From Candidatus Geothermocultor quzhuomuensis (lineage in GTDB: Bacteria; Actinomycetota; Aquicultoria; Geothermocultorales; Geothermocultoraceae): a stretch of DNA of 64,000 nt. The stretch lies in the NCBI GenBank assembly GCA_015711795.1, contig JACVJC010000008.1:1-64000 (forward strand), given 5' to 3'. Both the position numbers and the translations under genes were made by a program. Shown piece after piece: positions 52,163 through 63,339 of the stretch; the first letter of the stretch is position 1, and every line of letters starts with the position of its first letter. The notes under the pieces are model-generated. The model was not told the origin of the DNA. It ran no database searches and saw nothing but the letters and a program-made list of their open reading frames with translations.

Positions 52163-52990
52163 ATGAAGGCTAATGGTAAATTAGAAAACTTAAAAAAGTT
52201 GCTGAGTGAAATGGGAAAGGTGGTCATTGCCTTTTCTGGAGGAGTTGATAGCACCTTATTACTTAAAGCTGCTCTTGAAGCACTTGGCTCAGAAAATGTT
52301 TTAGCCGTAACTGCCGAGTCGCCCACCTTCCCTCAAGAGGAACTAGATGGAGCAAGGGAAATGGCTAAAATGCTGGGGGCAAATCACCTTATCATCCAGA
52401 CCAATGAACTAAATGACCCCAATTTTATTGTCAACTTGCCTAATCGTTGTTATTTTTGCAAAAGGGAGCTTTTTGCTAAGCTGACCACTTTGGCTCAGCA
52501 AAAGGGCTTTCCTCAAGTCATTGATGCCTCCAATTTAGATGACCATGAAGATTTTCGTCCTGGTCATAAAGCAGCAAAAGAGCTGGGCATCCGAGCCCCA
52601 TTACAGGAGGCTGGTTTAACTAAGGAGGAAATTCGCATTCTCTCTAAAGAAATGTCTCTTCCGACTTGGGATAAGCCGTCTCAAGCTTGCCTTGCTTCTC
52701 GTTTTCCCTATGGCATACCAATTACTCGTGAGAAACTCATCCAAGTTAGTAAAGCTGAAAAAATCATTAAAAGTTTTGGGTTTAAGCAAGTTAGGGTAAG
52801 GTACCATAATGAGATTGCCCGGATTGAAGTAGGACAAAGCGAAATAGCACTAATCTTAGAAGGGGAAGTAATTAAGAAAATTGTTCCAAAATTAAAGGAA
52901 CTTGGCTTCACCTTTATAACTCTGGATTTAGAGGGTTACCGCTCGGGTAGCCTCAATGAAACTTTAATAGTAACTAGAAAAAAGAATTAA
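52163..52990 (+). CDS. larE: LarE-family ATP-dependent sulfur transferase
   Basis: VVIAFSGGVDSTLLLKAALEALG, NRCYFCKRELFAKL, DASNLDDHEDFRPGHKAAKELG, KPSQACLASRFPYG. Confidence 0.9.
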   Translation: MKANGKLENLKKLLSEMGKVVIAFSGGVDSTLLLKAALEALGSENVLAVTAESPTFPQEELDGAREMAKMLGANHLIIQTNELNDPNFIVNLPNRCYFCKRELFAKLTTLAQQKGFPQVIDASNLDDHEDFRPGHKAAKELGIRAPLQEAGLTKEEIRILSKEMSLPTWDKPSQACLASRFPYGIPITREKLIQVSKAEKIIKSFGFKQVRVRYHNEIARIEVGQSEIALILEGEVIKKIVPKLKELGFTFITLDLEGYRSGSLNETLIVTRKKN

Positions 52991-53316
52991 GGGAATGAGA
53001 GAAAAGATAGGCTAAGGTAAACCCCGCTTCCGGCTATATGCAGTAAAGAGTGAGCAGGTAGTGGTTTTTATTTTTAATTTTGCTTTTAACAGGTGAATAT
53101 CCCTAAGATAATATCTTCAGTCTTTAGTCTGAATTCAGCTATCTACTTTTTCTCCCTCGTTTAGGGGATATGATTATTACCAAAAAATCCTTTATGGTTT
53201 CTCTGTTCTTCCCCATCCCTCAAAAAGAGGAAGGAAAAATAACCAATTGCTTGATTTTAAAGGGCAAATAAAGTTTTGATAATGGAACTAAGAATAAAAT
53301 TCAAGGGGCGGTAAGG

Positions 53317-54873
53317 ATGGAAAAAATTAGGGTTATGTTGGTTGATGATAGTGAGTTAGTCCGAGAAAACCTCCGCTACTTTCTCAAAGGAGAACCAGAT
53401 ATTGAAGTCATTGCGGAGGCAAGCAACGGTATCGAAGCAATTTCTCAAGCAAGAAAATTTCTTCCCCATATCATTTTGATGGACCTTCAAATGCTAAAAA
53501 TGAATGGACTAGAAGCAGCAGCTCAAATTAAAAAGGAATTTCCCGAGATTAGAATAATTGCTCTTACGATTAATATTGCGGATGAATATCTTTCCAAAAC
53601 AGTTTCTCTAAGTGAAATTCTCAAAGTCATCAAAAAAACTTTTCGGGCTGAAAGATCAGGCGAAATCCGACAAGGGATTATAAGGAAAAATGGAGGGGCA
53701 AAAAAAGGTAACAGCGACTTAGAAAATGGCATTTTGCCTTTAGAAGTTGCTGATGTTAGAGAAAAATTCGAGCTATATCAAATCCAGCAGCAAAGAATCC
53801 TAGAGTTAAGTACCCTTGTTGAAATTGGAAAGATTCTAGCTTCATCCCACGAAATTGAAGGGATTCTCAGTAAAGCAAAAGATATTGTTCTTCGCTACTG
53901 CCAAACTGAGTCTTTACACCTTTCTCTATGGAATAGCAAAAATCAAGAACTGGAAAGCAAATTGGCAAGTGGTTTGAGTTCTTCTTTTCTTAAGGAATTT
54001 GCCAAGAATTGGGATAAGAGTTTGGAGTGGCTTTCTTATAAAGATAATAAAACTATTGATTTTCACAATATTGCTCGAGCCAAGAATAATCTTTCTAAAG
54101 AAATTTTAAGGAAGGAAGGAATAAAATCTTGTTTAATCATTCCTTTAACTACTAAAGGAAAAACTCTTGGTGTTTTAGGTATTTACAAAAAGGTTTACAC
54201 TCGCTTTTCAACGGAACAAATAGAAATCCTCAAGACAATTACTAGTCAAACAGCAGTGGCTATTGAAAATGCCTTGCTCTACAATGACCTGGAGGAGCTT
54301 TTTATTGATACTATAACCTCACTAGCGAGAGCTATTGATGCTCGAGATACCTACACTCTGGGTCATTCAGAAGGAGTATCTTCCTATGCTGTTAAATTAG
54401 CTGAGGAGCTAGGTCTTCCTCCGAAAAAAATTGATACCATCAAGATTGCCGGTATTCTCCACGATATTGGAAAGATTGGAATTTGCGACAAGATTCTTTT
54501 CAAGAAAGGCTTTTTAACAAAAAAGGAACGGCAAATAATTCAAACCCATCCCAAAATTGGAGCAGAAATTATTGGTTCAATTAGCGCTTTAAAAGAAGCT
54601 GTTAAAGCAATCTTAGGTCACCATGAATATTATAATGGCAAAGGTTATCCACTCGGTTTAAAGGGAGAAGAAATAAGCCTTGAGGCAAGGATACTAGCTA
54701 TTGCTGATGCTTTTGATGCTATGATTTCCAAACGCGCTTACCGGGAAGCTTTTAGTACTCAGGAAGCTTTAGAGGAACTTAAGAAATGTGCTGGAACTCA
54801 GTTTGACCCCAATTTAGTCAATGCCTTTTTTAAAGTAATCGCCTCTAAAGAAAATACTTTAACCAAAAATTAA
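53317..54873 (+). CDS. Response regulator with GAF and HD-GYP domains
   Basis: REC MLVDDSELVREN...ILMDLQM; HDIGKIGICD, HHEYYNGKGYPLGL. Confidence 0.92.
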   Translation: MEKIRVMLVDDSELVRENLRYFLKGEPDIEVIAEASNGIEAISQARKFLPHIILMDLQMLKMNGLEAAAQIKKEFPEIRIIALTINIADEYLSKTVSLSEILKVIKKTFRAERSGEIRQGIIRKNGGAKKGNSDLENGILPLEVADVREKFELYQIQQQRILELSTLVEIGKILASSHEIEGILSKAKDIVLRYCQTESLHLSLWNSKNQELESKLASGLSSSFLKEFAKNWDKSLEWLSYKDNKTIDFHNIARAKNNLSKEILRKEGIKSCLIIPLTTKGKTLGVLGIYKKVYTRFSTEQIEILKTITSQTAVAIENALLYNDLEELFIDTITSLARAIDARDTYTLGHSEGVSSYAVKLAEELGLPPKKIDTIKIAGILHDIGKIGICDKILFKKGFLTKKERQIIQTHPKIGAEIIGSISALKEAVKAILGHHEYYNGKGYPLGLKGEEISLEARILAIADAFDAMISKRAYREAFSTQEALEELKKCAGTQFDPNLVNAFFKVIASKENTLTKN

Positions 54874-54885
54874 AAAACCTAGAGG

Positions 54886-56610
54886 TTAACTTTGTTTAGC
54901 TCTTTTTCTTAAAAAGGTTTTCTTGAGAGGGAATATCCCTTTTACTGTCGTTCCCTGCCCTAGTTTACTTTCAACTTTTACTGCTCCATCAACCAAGGCT
55001 GCTCTTTCTTTCATTATTAAAAGTCCAATATGACCTGTTTTAATTGAAGATTCTCTTTCTGCTAGAGAGAAACCTTTGCCGTCATCTTGGATAAGTAGTT
55101 CAAGGTAGCTTGGGTGAGCCTTCAAATGAGCGAAAACATTTTTAGCTTTGGCATGCTTTTTGATATTAGTTATCGCTTCTTGAAAAATTCGGTAGATGAC
55201 AATCTCATAAAAGTAGTCAAGAGCAGGAAGCTTATCAACTTGAAATTGCACTTTAATCTTCTCCTCAAGAAAAGTACTCTCTAGAAGAGCTCTTAAGGCA
55301 GCAACCAAACCTATATTTCCGAGATAAGGAGGTCGAAGAGAAGTAACAATGCTCCTCCCGAGGTCAATAGCGCTTTGGGTCGTCTTGGCTAGCTTCTCAA
55401 TCTTTTTCTTCAAATCTTTACTTAATTCTTTTTTCTTTAAAGCTTCCAGAGAATAAAAAAGAGAGACGAGAATTTGGAGTAAAGAATCGTGAAGTTCTGC
55501 CGATAAAAGTTTGCGTTCTTGTTCTATCCCTTTTAAAGCTCGATGGGCAATGAGTTCTTTCTCCCTCCGCTCCTTTTCAATCTTTAAATAAAGTTGAGCG
55601 TTTTCTATAGCAACTGCTGCTTGAGCAGAAAAAGCTTTGAGAAGGGGAATTTTCTCCTCTTTAAATGCATCAGGTTTGTCACTGTAGATATTGAGAGCAC
55701 CTAAAACTTTCCCTCGGCTAATTAAAGGGAAAGCAGCTGAAGAGCGGTACCCTTTCTTTAATGCCTCTCTCCGCCAGGGTTGATAATTAGGATCACTATC
55801 AATATCCCTTTGAAATTGAGGTTCTTTTGTTTTAATAGCCATTCCAGTTGGACCTTGTCCTAAGGGAGAGTCGTTATGCCTAACTTTGATCTTAGAAAGG
55901 TATTCTTCCTCAAAACCTGCATGGGAAAGGGGTAAAACTTCAAAAGTGCCTTCTCTAATTAGCCCAATCCAACACATCTTAAAGCCCAAGACTTCTACGA
56001 CTGACTGGCAAATTAAATTAAGAAGCTCTTTTAAATTAAGGGTAGCATTGAACTTTTGGCTAACTTTTTGAAGCTGAGTAATCTCTTTTAATCTTTTTTG
56101 AATTGTTTCAACCTGAAAAGCATGATTGACAATCATACCAATTTGCTTACAAAAAGCCACTAGAAGCTCGCTTTCTCTTGGGGTAAACTGGCGGGATGAT
56201 CTCAATCCAAAGGTGGTAACTCCAATGAATTTACCGTCTAAAAGGATTGGAACATTGAGAAGGTACTTGAATTTCTCTTTTCTCAAAATTTGTTGAACTT
56301 TTCCTTTTGGATATTCTTCAACTTTTATTTGGAAAAGCTTACTTGTGAACCTGCCTGTTGCCTCCTTGTCCAATAGATAAGCTCGGGGAGGGGAAAAGCT
56401 TTCAAGAAAAATTTCCTCAACCATTTCGCGAGGCATTGATGGCAAACCAACTTGAAACCTAAGAGATAATTTGCCCTTTTCTTTTTCTAAGAGATAAACT
56501 AGGACTACTTCCAAACCAAAAGTTTTTAGAATTAAGTCGAGAGAACACCGAAGAATCTCATTTAACTCCTCTCCTATTTTCTTACTCGACTCTCTTGGGA
56601 AAATCCTCAT
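54886..56610 (-). CDS. GAF-domain sensor histidine kinase (HisKA_3/NarL-type)
   Basis: ELHDSLLQILVSLFYSLEAL; HATPase N-box FQEAITNIKKHAKAKNV; DDGKGF. Confidence 0.9.
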   Translation of the reverse strand: MRIFPRESSKKIGEELNEILRCSLDLILKTFGLEVVLVYLLEKEKGKLSLRFQVGLPSMPREMVEEIFLESFSPPRAYLLDKEATGRFTSKLFQIKVEEYPKGKVQQILRKEKFKYLLNVPILLDGKFIGVTTFGLRSSRQFTPRESELLVAFCKQIGMIVNHAFQVETIQKRLKEITQLQKVSQKFNATLNLKELLNLICQSVVEVLGFKMCWIGLIREGTFEVLPLSHAGFEEEYLSKIKVRHNDSPLGQGPTGMAIKTKEPQFQRDIDSDPNYQPWRREALKKGYRSSAAFPLISRGKVLGALNIYSDKPDAFKEEKIPLLKAFSAQAAVAIENAQLYLKIEKERREKELIAHRALKGIEQERKLLSAELHDSLLQILVSLFYSLEALKKKELSKDLKKKIEKLAKTTQSAIDLGRSIVTSLRPPYLGNIGLVAALRALLESTFLEEKIKVQFQVDKLPALDYFYEIVIYRIFQEAITNIKKHAKAKNVFAHLKAHPSYLELLIQDDGKGFSLAERESSIKTGHIGLLIMKERAALVDGAVKVESKLGQGTTVKGIFPLKKTFLRKRAKQS

Positions 56611-57142
56611 TTTTCCTTAAATGTTTTCAAAATTAGTAGTTTAATTTTTAATCGTCATTTTATTAAATAAACTTTAGTCTCAGTTAAGATGCATCTTCTT
56701 CTCAAAATATTAAATTGCTACAAATATAATACATTTAATCTTTGCAATCAATAACCAAAAAATCAGTGAGGAGTAAGAAGTTAGCAGTGATTAGATCCCT
56801 CTAGAAAAGTCTTTTATGTGAAAGGTTACTCTGAAAATTCAGCTACGCTCATTTAGGATGAGCGAGAAAGGCTTTCCAGTCGCTAATGGTAACTATTCTT
56901 AAGAATTCTCGCTTGGGACGATTGAGGAAAGACTCATGAGGATTTTATTAGCGTCCAAGTTAATTATCGCTGGTCTGATGTCTTTTCAGTGTGGCATGAG
57001 AGTGGCTAGCATTATCCCTTGGCTTTGAAGCTTTCAGTCATACCCCAGTAAGCTTTTGAAAGTGAGAAAGTTTTTTCTCGCCTAATGAAGATAAAGGGCT
57101 GACCATTTTCAATTCTTTAAACTTAGCTTCTAATTAAAACTC

Positions 57143-57859
57143 TTAACTAAATAAAGATAGTAATTTGCTACTCAACAAGGATAAGGAGTTACTTAAAAGA
57201 AGGAAGCCAAAAAAAATTAAGATAAAGCCACTGAGTTTAGTTGTCAAGTTTAAGTATTTCCTTGCCTTGGAGATGAATAAAAGGAATTGGTCAAAGATTA
57301 ATCCTAAAAGAAGAAAGGGAAGCCCAATTCCTAAGGAGTAAATGAAAAGGAGACTCATCCCTTTGTAAAGTGATTGAGAAGTAGAGGCATAAACAAGAAT
57401 AGCCGAAAGAATTGGTCCTACACAGGGTGTCCAACCAGCTGCAAAGGTCATTCCAAAAAAATAAGAGCCAATCAAGTTTAACGGCTTTCTTGAAGATAAC
57501 CTTTTTTCGCGGTAAAGAGCTTTCACCTTTAATAAGCCTGTGAGATGGAGACCGAAGAAAATAATTATTATTCCAGCTAATTTAGCAAATTGGTGCCGAT
57601 AAGTTCGAAGTAATTGACCAGCTAAACTTGCAGATGCCCCTAAGAGAACAAAAATAGTTGAGAAACCAAGGATGAAAAAGAAAACAGCCAGGATAATTTT
57701 TCTAAGATGGCTTCTCCTTCTTTCTGGAGAAGTAAGTTCCTCAAATGAGATACCGGTGACGAATGAAACATAAGCAGGAACCAGTGGAAGAATACAGGGA
57801 GAAAAGAAAGACAAAAGGCCAGCTCCAAAGGCTAAACTTATCGAAATTGACTTTTCCAT
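57143..57859 (-). CDS. ccdA: Cytochrome c biogenesis protein CcdA
   Basis: FGAGLLSFFSPCILPLVPAYVSFVTG; FAAGWTPCVGPIL. Confidence 0.95.
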   Translation of the reverse strand: MEKSISISLAFGAGLLSFFSPCILPLVPAYVSFVTGISFEELTSPERRRSHLRKIILAVFFFILGFSTIFVLLGASASLAGQLLRTYRHQFAKLAGIIIIFFGLHLTGLLKVKALYREKRLSSRKPLNLIGSYFFGMTFAAGWTPCVGPILSAILVYASTSQSLYKGMSLLFIYSLGIGLPFLLLGLIFDQFLLFISKARKYLNLTTKLSGFILIFFGFLLLSNSLSLLSSKLLSLFS

Positions 57860-58053
57860 TTTTCCACCAAAAATAAATTTATTTTAATTTATCATACTTT
57901 TCACCCTTTTAAGAAATGATGAGCTAGAGAGGTCAACGAAAATAAAAGAGAATCACTCAAATAAGTGAAAGTCAACTTTCCTTATTAGGGATAGCTAATT
58001 TTGACTAGTGGCGATATATAAATAGCAAGGGGAGAAGTTAAGGGTGAAGGTTT

Positions 58054-59622
58054 TTGATGGAAAATTTAAATGAGAAATTTCAAACACTGGTCACTCAAAG
58101 GTTAAAGCAAATTGAGAGAAGACGTTCTGAAATTAGATTCATTACTTACTTTCTAATAATTATCTTTTTTTTAACCACTCTTCATCTTTTAATTTCGTTT
58201 AAATTTATAAATGAGGCAGTTTCTCTTGTAATCGATTCTTACTGGTCAAAAGTATTTTTTGGCTTCCTTGTTGCTTTTTTCCTTCTTTATTTAGCTGAGA
58301 GAGAACGGGATCAGCGCCTTCTTAACTCTCAGCTAGTTGAGGATTTAAAAAAGAAAAACAAAGCTCTTGACGCACTTTACTTTATTAGCTCCCTAGCTAA
58401 TAGTGTCCTGTCTCGGTCTAAATTTCTCGACCTAGTCTCAATGCTAGTTGTCGCTAATTTAAAAGCAGAGATGTGCTCAATCATGCTTTTAAATCAGTTA
58501 ACTAGAAGCTTGGAAGTTGAGTCACTTTGTGGAGGAGAAACTCAACTTCTTCCTACTTTAGACTTGAAGGGAAACCCCTTCCATTCCCAACCTCCGAAAA
58601 AGATAAATAGTCCTTTTATGGTGGCTTTTAAGAAGAAGGAAATTGTAGCAGTCGAAGACTTCAAAAAAGATAATCGCTTTAAGCTACCTGAAGAGGGAGA
58701 TTCAGATTGCTTTTATGCCATGCTCTCTGTGCCAATTTTAGTCTCCGGCAAAGCTCAAGGGGTTATTAACCTTTACTTTTATCAACCTCGTCATTTTGCT
58801 CAAGAAGAAGTTCAGTTTGCTCAAGCTCTGGCTACTGAGGTCGGGGCATTTCTTAAGGAAGAAAAATTTGTTAATGAAATAAAAAGAGAACAAAAAGATA
58901 AGGAAAAATTAGCCAAGAGGATTTTAACTATTCAAGAGGAAGAAAGAAAAAGAATTGCTGTTGCTATCCATGACGACCTTCTTCAATCAGTAGTTGCTAC
59001 CCTTTATCGTCTAGAAGCTTGGGCTAATAGTCATCAAGACTTCGCTAAAATCCCATTAGAGGAATTGAAAAGTCTTAAAGAAATTTTAAAAGAAAGTGTC
59101 ACCAACACCCGACGATTAATTCATGATTTACGCCCTCCTACCTTGGAAGCTCTGGGTTTAGTTACAGCTATTAAAAAGTTAGCTCACGATTTTCAAAAGG
59201 AATCAGGGATAAAGCTTGATTTAGAAGTAGGGGAGATTCCTTCTTTTTCTCCTCACATTGAATTAGCCCTTTTTCGTTTAGCTCAGGAAGCACTGACCAA
59301 TGTCCTTAAGCATTCAAAAGCTCAAAATGTTTTAATTTATCTTGGTCTAAAAGGAAAGAAGCTACTTTTGAAGGTAAAAGATGATGGGATAGGTTTTTCT
59401 CCTCGTCGACTGAGCCAAGAGAAAGACTTTCTTGGAGCAGGTATTGGCTTACAAGTAATGAAAGAACGGGTCGAGATGTGGGACGGTAAGTTAAGGATAA
59501 AGAGCTCTCATCGACAAGGAACTGAAATTAAAGCTTTTATTCCTCTTAAAATGGCATCCCCTTCTGATGAGCAAGTAACTTTAGAAAAAGGTAATAAAAG
59601 CTTGCCCTTACCGATATTTTAA
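58054..59622 (+). CDS. Membrane sensor histidine kinase with GAF domain (HisKA_3)
   Basis: Two TM helices; EEERKRIAVAIHDDLLQSVVATLYRLEAW; AQEALTNVLKHSKA; DDGIGFS. Confidence 0.9.
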   Translation: MMENLNEKFQTLVTQRLKQIERRRSEIRFITYFLIIIFFLTTLHLLISFKFINEAVSLVIDSYWSKVFFGFLVAFFLLYLAERERDQRLLNSQLVEDLKKKNKALDALYFISSLANSVLSRSKFLDLVSMLVVANLKAEMCSIMLLNQLTRSLEVESLCGGETQLLPTLDLKGNPFHSQPPKKINSPFMVAFKKKEIVAVEDFKKDNRFKLPEEGDSDCFYAMLSVPILVSGKAQGVINLYFYQPRHFAQEEVQFAQALATEVGAFLKEEKFVNEIKREQKDKEKLAKRILTIQEEERKRIAVAIHDDLLQSVVATLYRLEAWANSHQDFAKIPLEELKSLKEILKESVTNTRRLIHDLRPPTLEALGLVTAIKKLAHDFQKESGIKLDLEVGEIPSFSPHIELALFRLAQEALTNVLKHSKAQNVLIYLGLKGKKLLLKVKDDGIGFSPRRLSQEKDFLGAGIGLQVMKERVEMWDGKLRIKSSHRQGTEIKAFIPLKMASPSDEQVTLEKGNKSLPLPIF

Positions 59623-59638
59623 CTACTTTAAAATAGGA

Positions 59639-60022
59639 GTGAAGGTGAAAAAGACAAAAGTCTTAATTGTTGATGATAACGCTACTATTAGAGATGCTCT
59701 CCATCGAGTTCTTTCTATCTTTCCTGACATAGAGGTTATTGGTTCAGCTAGCAACGGAAAGGAAGCTATTGAAAAAACGGTTAAACTTTCCCCCCAAGTT
59801 GTCCTGATGGATCTTCAGATGCCTGAAATGGATGGAATTGAAGCTACTAGAATTATCAATCAAAAATGCCCTGAAACTGCCATTATAATGCTCACCCTTT
59901 ACCAGGAGTTACTTCTTGAAGCGGAGTTGGAAGATTTAAAAGTTAATGGCTATGTCTTGAAGGAGGGAGGAGCAGAAAAAATTTATCAAGCCATAAAAGA
60001 AGCTGTAAAAGTAGCTTTTTGA
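59639..60022 (+). CDS. Stand-alone REC response regulator (no output domain)
   Basis: VLIVDDNATIRDALHRVL...VVLMDLQMPEMDG...GYVLKEGGAEKIYQAIKEAV then stop. Confidence 0.9.
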   Translation: MKVKKTKVLIVDDNATIRDALHRVLSIFPDIEVIGSASNGKEAIEKTVKLSPQVVLMDLQMPEMDGIEATRIINQKCPETAIIMLTLYQELLLEAELEDLKVNGYVLKEGGAEKIYQAIKEAVKVAF

Positions 60023-60195
60023 AGCAAAGGCCCTTTAAAAATAAAACTTCTTTTACCTCACGGCTCTAACCAGGCTTTACTTTTCAGCCCTTACCGCTCA
60101 TTCAAAACCATTTTTTGGTTGCACTATTGACAAATTAGTCTAGAGATTATAAAATTGTGATATACCATACCCCCGTAGTCTAAGGAGGATAAAAG

Positions 60196-60462
60196 ACGTT
60201 ACCAGAAGTAAAGGAAGAAGCACAGAAAAGAATCAAAAGAATTGCTGGGCAAATTGGTGGAATTGACCGAATGATTCAAAAAGAAAGATACTGTATTGAT
60301 ATTTTAATCCAAATTTCTGCTGTTCGAGCTGCCCTTGACAAGCTAGGCTTAGTAATTCTTAAAGGTCACATGGAAACTTGTGTTTCTAAGGCCATAAAAG
60401 GTAATAAAGGTCAAGAATTGATTGATGAGCTTGATAACCTTCTCTCTAAATTTTTAAGGTAA
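60196..60462 (+). CDS. csoR: CsoR-family metal-sensing repressor, possibly with non-canonical ACG start
   Basis: KRIKRIAGQIGGIDRMIQKERYCIDILIQISAVRAALDKLGLVILKGHMETCV; strong RBS taaggagg 7 nt before ACG at 60196. Confidence 0.85.
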   Translation, partial: TLPEVKEEAQKRIKRIAGQIGGIDRMIQKERYCIDILIQISAVRAALDKLGLVILKGHMETCVSKAIKGNKGQELIDELDNLLSKFLR

Positions 60463-60478
60463 ATTAGGAGGAAAAAAG

Positions 60479-60925
60479 ATGGAAGAATTAGGCAAAGTAA
60501 TTGAAGTTACTGGGGATAAGGCGAAAGTTTCCTTGAAGAGGAATGCAGTTTGTGCTCGCTGCGGTGCTTGCTTCGCTGCCTCAAGCAACGAAATGATTGC
60601 TGAAGCCAAAAATATGGTTGGAGCTAAAGTTGGTGAAATTGTCCGGATTTCCTTAGAAGAAGAGAAAATCCTTTCAGCTAGTTTTATCGTTTATGGTTTT
60701 CCTTTAATCTTTTTTGTCTTAGGATACTTAGCTGGAAGCTATCTTTCTAAGTTTTTCGGTCTCTTAAAAGCTTCAGAGGGCTTAGGGATTTTAAGCGCTT
60801 TTATCTTCTTAAGTATCTCTTTTTATCTCATCTCCCTTCGCTTTGGGAAGGGCAAAGAGCAAGCTGAAAAGTTTATTCCTATCATTAAGGAAATAGTTCG
60901 CTCTGGAGAGAGGGAGATTAATTAA
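60479..60925 (+). CDS. RseC/SoxR-reducing-system family membrane protein
   Basis: [62 protein letters not shown]. Confidence 0.85.
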   Translation: MEELGKVIEVTGDKAKVSLKRNAVCARCGACFAASSNEMIAEAKNMVGAKVGEIVRISLEEEKILSASFIVYGFPLIFFVLGYLAGSYLSKFFGLLKASEGLGILSAFIFLSISFYLISLRFGKGKEQAEKFIPIIKEIVRSGEREIN

Positions 60926-63339
60926 TGTTAATAAAAAAGGTGATTCTTCCTATCAAAGGAATGCATTGCGCTAGCTGTGCCATGGCCATTGAAAAAGGTC
61001 TTTATAAATTGCCAGGAGTCAAAGGGGCAACCGTTAACTTTGCCACTGAGAGAGCAACGGTTGAGTATGACCCTGAGCAGGTTGATTTGAGAGAAATCGA
61101 AGAAGCAGTGGCTAAGTTAGGATATAAAGTTATTAAGGAAGAAACTCAAAAGTTAGAACTAAGAGTGCTAGGAATGGCATCACCTCACTGTGCAGGTGTT
61201 GTTTCTAAAGCAGTTAGAAGTTTAAGGGGAATTAATGAAATTGATGTCAATTATGCTAATGAAAAAGCGGTGATTAAATTTGACCCTGAGCAAGTTAGCC
61301 AAGATCAAATTAAAAAAGTTATTGAAGAAGCAGGTTATAAGCCACTTGAAATAGAAAGGGAAACCCTGGGTGAAACTGATAAGGAAAAAGAAGCGAGAGA
61401 AAGAGAAATCCACCGCTTAAAATTCCTCTTTATTTTTAGTTTAGCTTTATCCCTTCCCATTTTAATTATCAGTATGTTCCTGGGAGAATTTCCTGGAAAA
61501 AATCTTCTTCTCTTTTTTCTCACAACACCTGTCCAATTAGTTGGAGGTTATCGATTTTATAAAGGTTCAATTGGCTCACTGAGGTATAAAGCAGCTAATA
61601 TGGATGTCTTAATTGCTTTGGGTACTTCAGCTGCTTACGTTTACAGTGTGGCAGCGACTTTTTTCATTCGTGGAGCAGTTTACTATGAAACAGCAGCTTT
61701 AGTCATCACTTTCATCTTGCTTGGCAAGTTATTAGAAGCAAGAGCTAAAGGTAAAGCTTCTGAAGCCATAAAAAAACTTCTCGGACTTGCCCCCAAAACG
61801 GCTCATGTCATCCAAAATGGTGAGGAGGTAGAGATTTTAGCTGAAGAGGTTCAAGTCGGTGATATTGTTCTTGTTAGACCTGGTGAAAAAATTCCGGTTG
61901 ATGGCAAAATCACAGAAGGTTATACAACTATCGATGAATCAATGGTTACAGGGGAGAGTATCCCTGTTGAGAAAAAGGTGGGCGATGAAGTTATTGGGGC
62001 AACCATTAACAAACATGGTTTTTTCAAATTTGAAGCAACTAGAGTGGGTAAGGATACCGTTCTTTCCCAAATCGTTAAATTAGTTGAGGAAGCACAAGGC
62101 TCCAAGGCTCCCATCCAGCGGTTAGCTGATGTGGTTTCAAATTACTTTGTCCAGGCAGTTGTTCTTATCGCTGCCCTTACCTTTATCATCTGGTATTTTA
62201 TTCTTAACGCCACTTTTGTTTTTGCTTTAACAGCAATGACAGCTGTTTTAGTTATTGCTTGCCCTTGTGCTCTTGGCTTAGCTACTCCTACTGCCATAAT
62301 TGTTGGTACAGGTAAGGGAGCTGAGAATGGTATTCTTATCAAAAGCGGTGAAGCTTTGGAAAGAGCGAGCAAGCTTGATACTATTATCTTTGATAAAACA
62401 GGAACATTGACTAAAGGTGAACCTGAAGTAACTGATATTATCCCCCTTAACCAAAACACTTATAAGCAAATTCTTGAGTTAGCTGCCATTGCTGAAAGGG
62501 GCTCGGAGCACCCACTTGCGGAAGCAATTTTAAAAAAAGCAAAAGAAAAGGGGATTAAAATTGCTGATGCCCAAAGTTTTGAAGCTCTTTCAGGTTATGG
62601 TGTTAAGGTTAAATTTAAAGGGAAAAGAATTCTTTTGGGAAACCGCAAATTAATTAGGGATAAAGGTCTTTCCACTGAAGAAATTGAAGAGAAAATTCGC
62701 TCGCTTGAAAATGAGGGAAAAACTGTAATTATTTTAGCTTCTGACCATGAAGTTTCTGGTCTCATTGCCGTAGCTGATGCTTTAAAGGAAAACTCGAAAG
62801 AAGCAGTTGAAACCCTTAAGAGGATGGGACTAAAAATCAGCTTGATTACTGGAGATAACCTGAGAACAAGCAGGGCAATTGGGCGTGAAGTTGGCATTGA
62901 TCAAGTTTTAGCTGAAGTTCCTCCCCAAGATAAAGCCAATAAAATTAAAGAATTACAGCAAAAAGGGAGAGTCGTTGCTATGGTAGGTGATGGAATTAAT
63001 GATGCTCCTGCTTTAGCTCAGGCTGACATTGGAATTGCTTTGGGTAGTGGAACAGATATTGCTATTGAAAGTGGCCATATTGTTCTGGTCAAAGATGATT
63101 TGAGAGACGTAGTCGCTTCAATTAAGTTAAGTCGTGTGACTATGAGAAAAATTAAGCAAAATCTCTTTTGGGCTTTCTTTTACAACACGGCAGGTATTCC
63201 CATTGCTGCTGGTCTTCTTTACCCTTTCTTTGGTCTCCTTTTGCGCCCTGAATTTGCTGCTTTAGCGATGGCTTTGAGTTCAGTATCAGTGGTCTCAAAT
63301 TCACTCCTCTTGAAGAAATTTAAGCTATCATTAAAGTGA
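60925..63339 (+). CDS. copA: Copper-translocating P-type ATPase with two HMA domains
   Basis: [53 protein letters not shown]. Confidence 0.95.
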   Translation: MLIKKVILPIKGMHCASCAMAIEKGLYKLPGVKGATVNFATERATVEYDPEQVDLREIEEAVAKLGYKVIKEETQKLELRVLGMASPHCAGVVSKAVRSLRGINEIDVNYANEKAVIKFDPEQVSQDQIKKVIEEAGYKPLEIERETLGETDKEKEAREREIHRLKFLFIFSLALSLPILIISMFLGEFPGKNLLLFFLTTPVQLVGGYRFYKGSIGSLRYKAANMDVLIALGTSAAYVYSVAATFFIRGAVYYETAALVITFILLGKLLEARAKGKASEAIKKLLGLAPKTAHVIQNGEEVEILAEEVQVGDIVLVRPGEKIPVDGKITEGYTTIDESMVTGESIPVEKKVGDEVIGATINKHGFFKFEATRVGKDTVLSQIVKLVEEAQGSKAPIQRLADVVSNYFVQAVVLIAALTFIIWYFILNATFVFALTAMTAVLVIACPCALGLATPTAIIVGTGKGAENGILIKSGEALERASKLDTIIFDKTGTLTKGEPEVTDIIPLNQNTYKQILELAAIAERGSEHPLAEAILKKAKEKGIKIADAQSFEALSGYGVKVKFKGKRILLGNRKLIRDKGLSTEEIEEKIRSLENEGKTVIILASDHEVSGLIAVADALKENSKEAVETLKRMGLKISLITGDNLRTSRAIGREVGIDQVLAEVPPQDKANKIKELQQKGRVVAMVGDGINDAPALAQADIGIALGSGTDIAIESGHIVLVKDDLRDVVASIKLSRVTMRKIKQNLFWAFFYNTAGIPIAAGLLYPFFGLLLRPEFAALAMALSSVSVVSNSLLLKKFKLSLK

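Noticed and set aside
62142-62459. 105-aa minus-strand ORF
   Set aside because: Antisense shadow of copA
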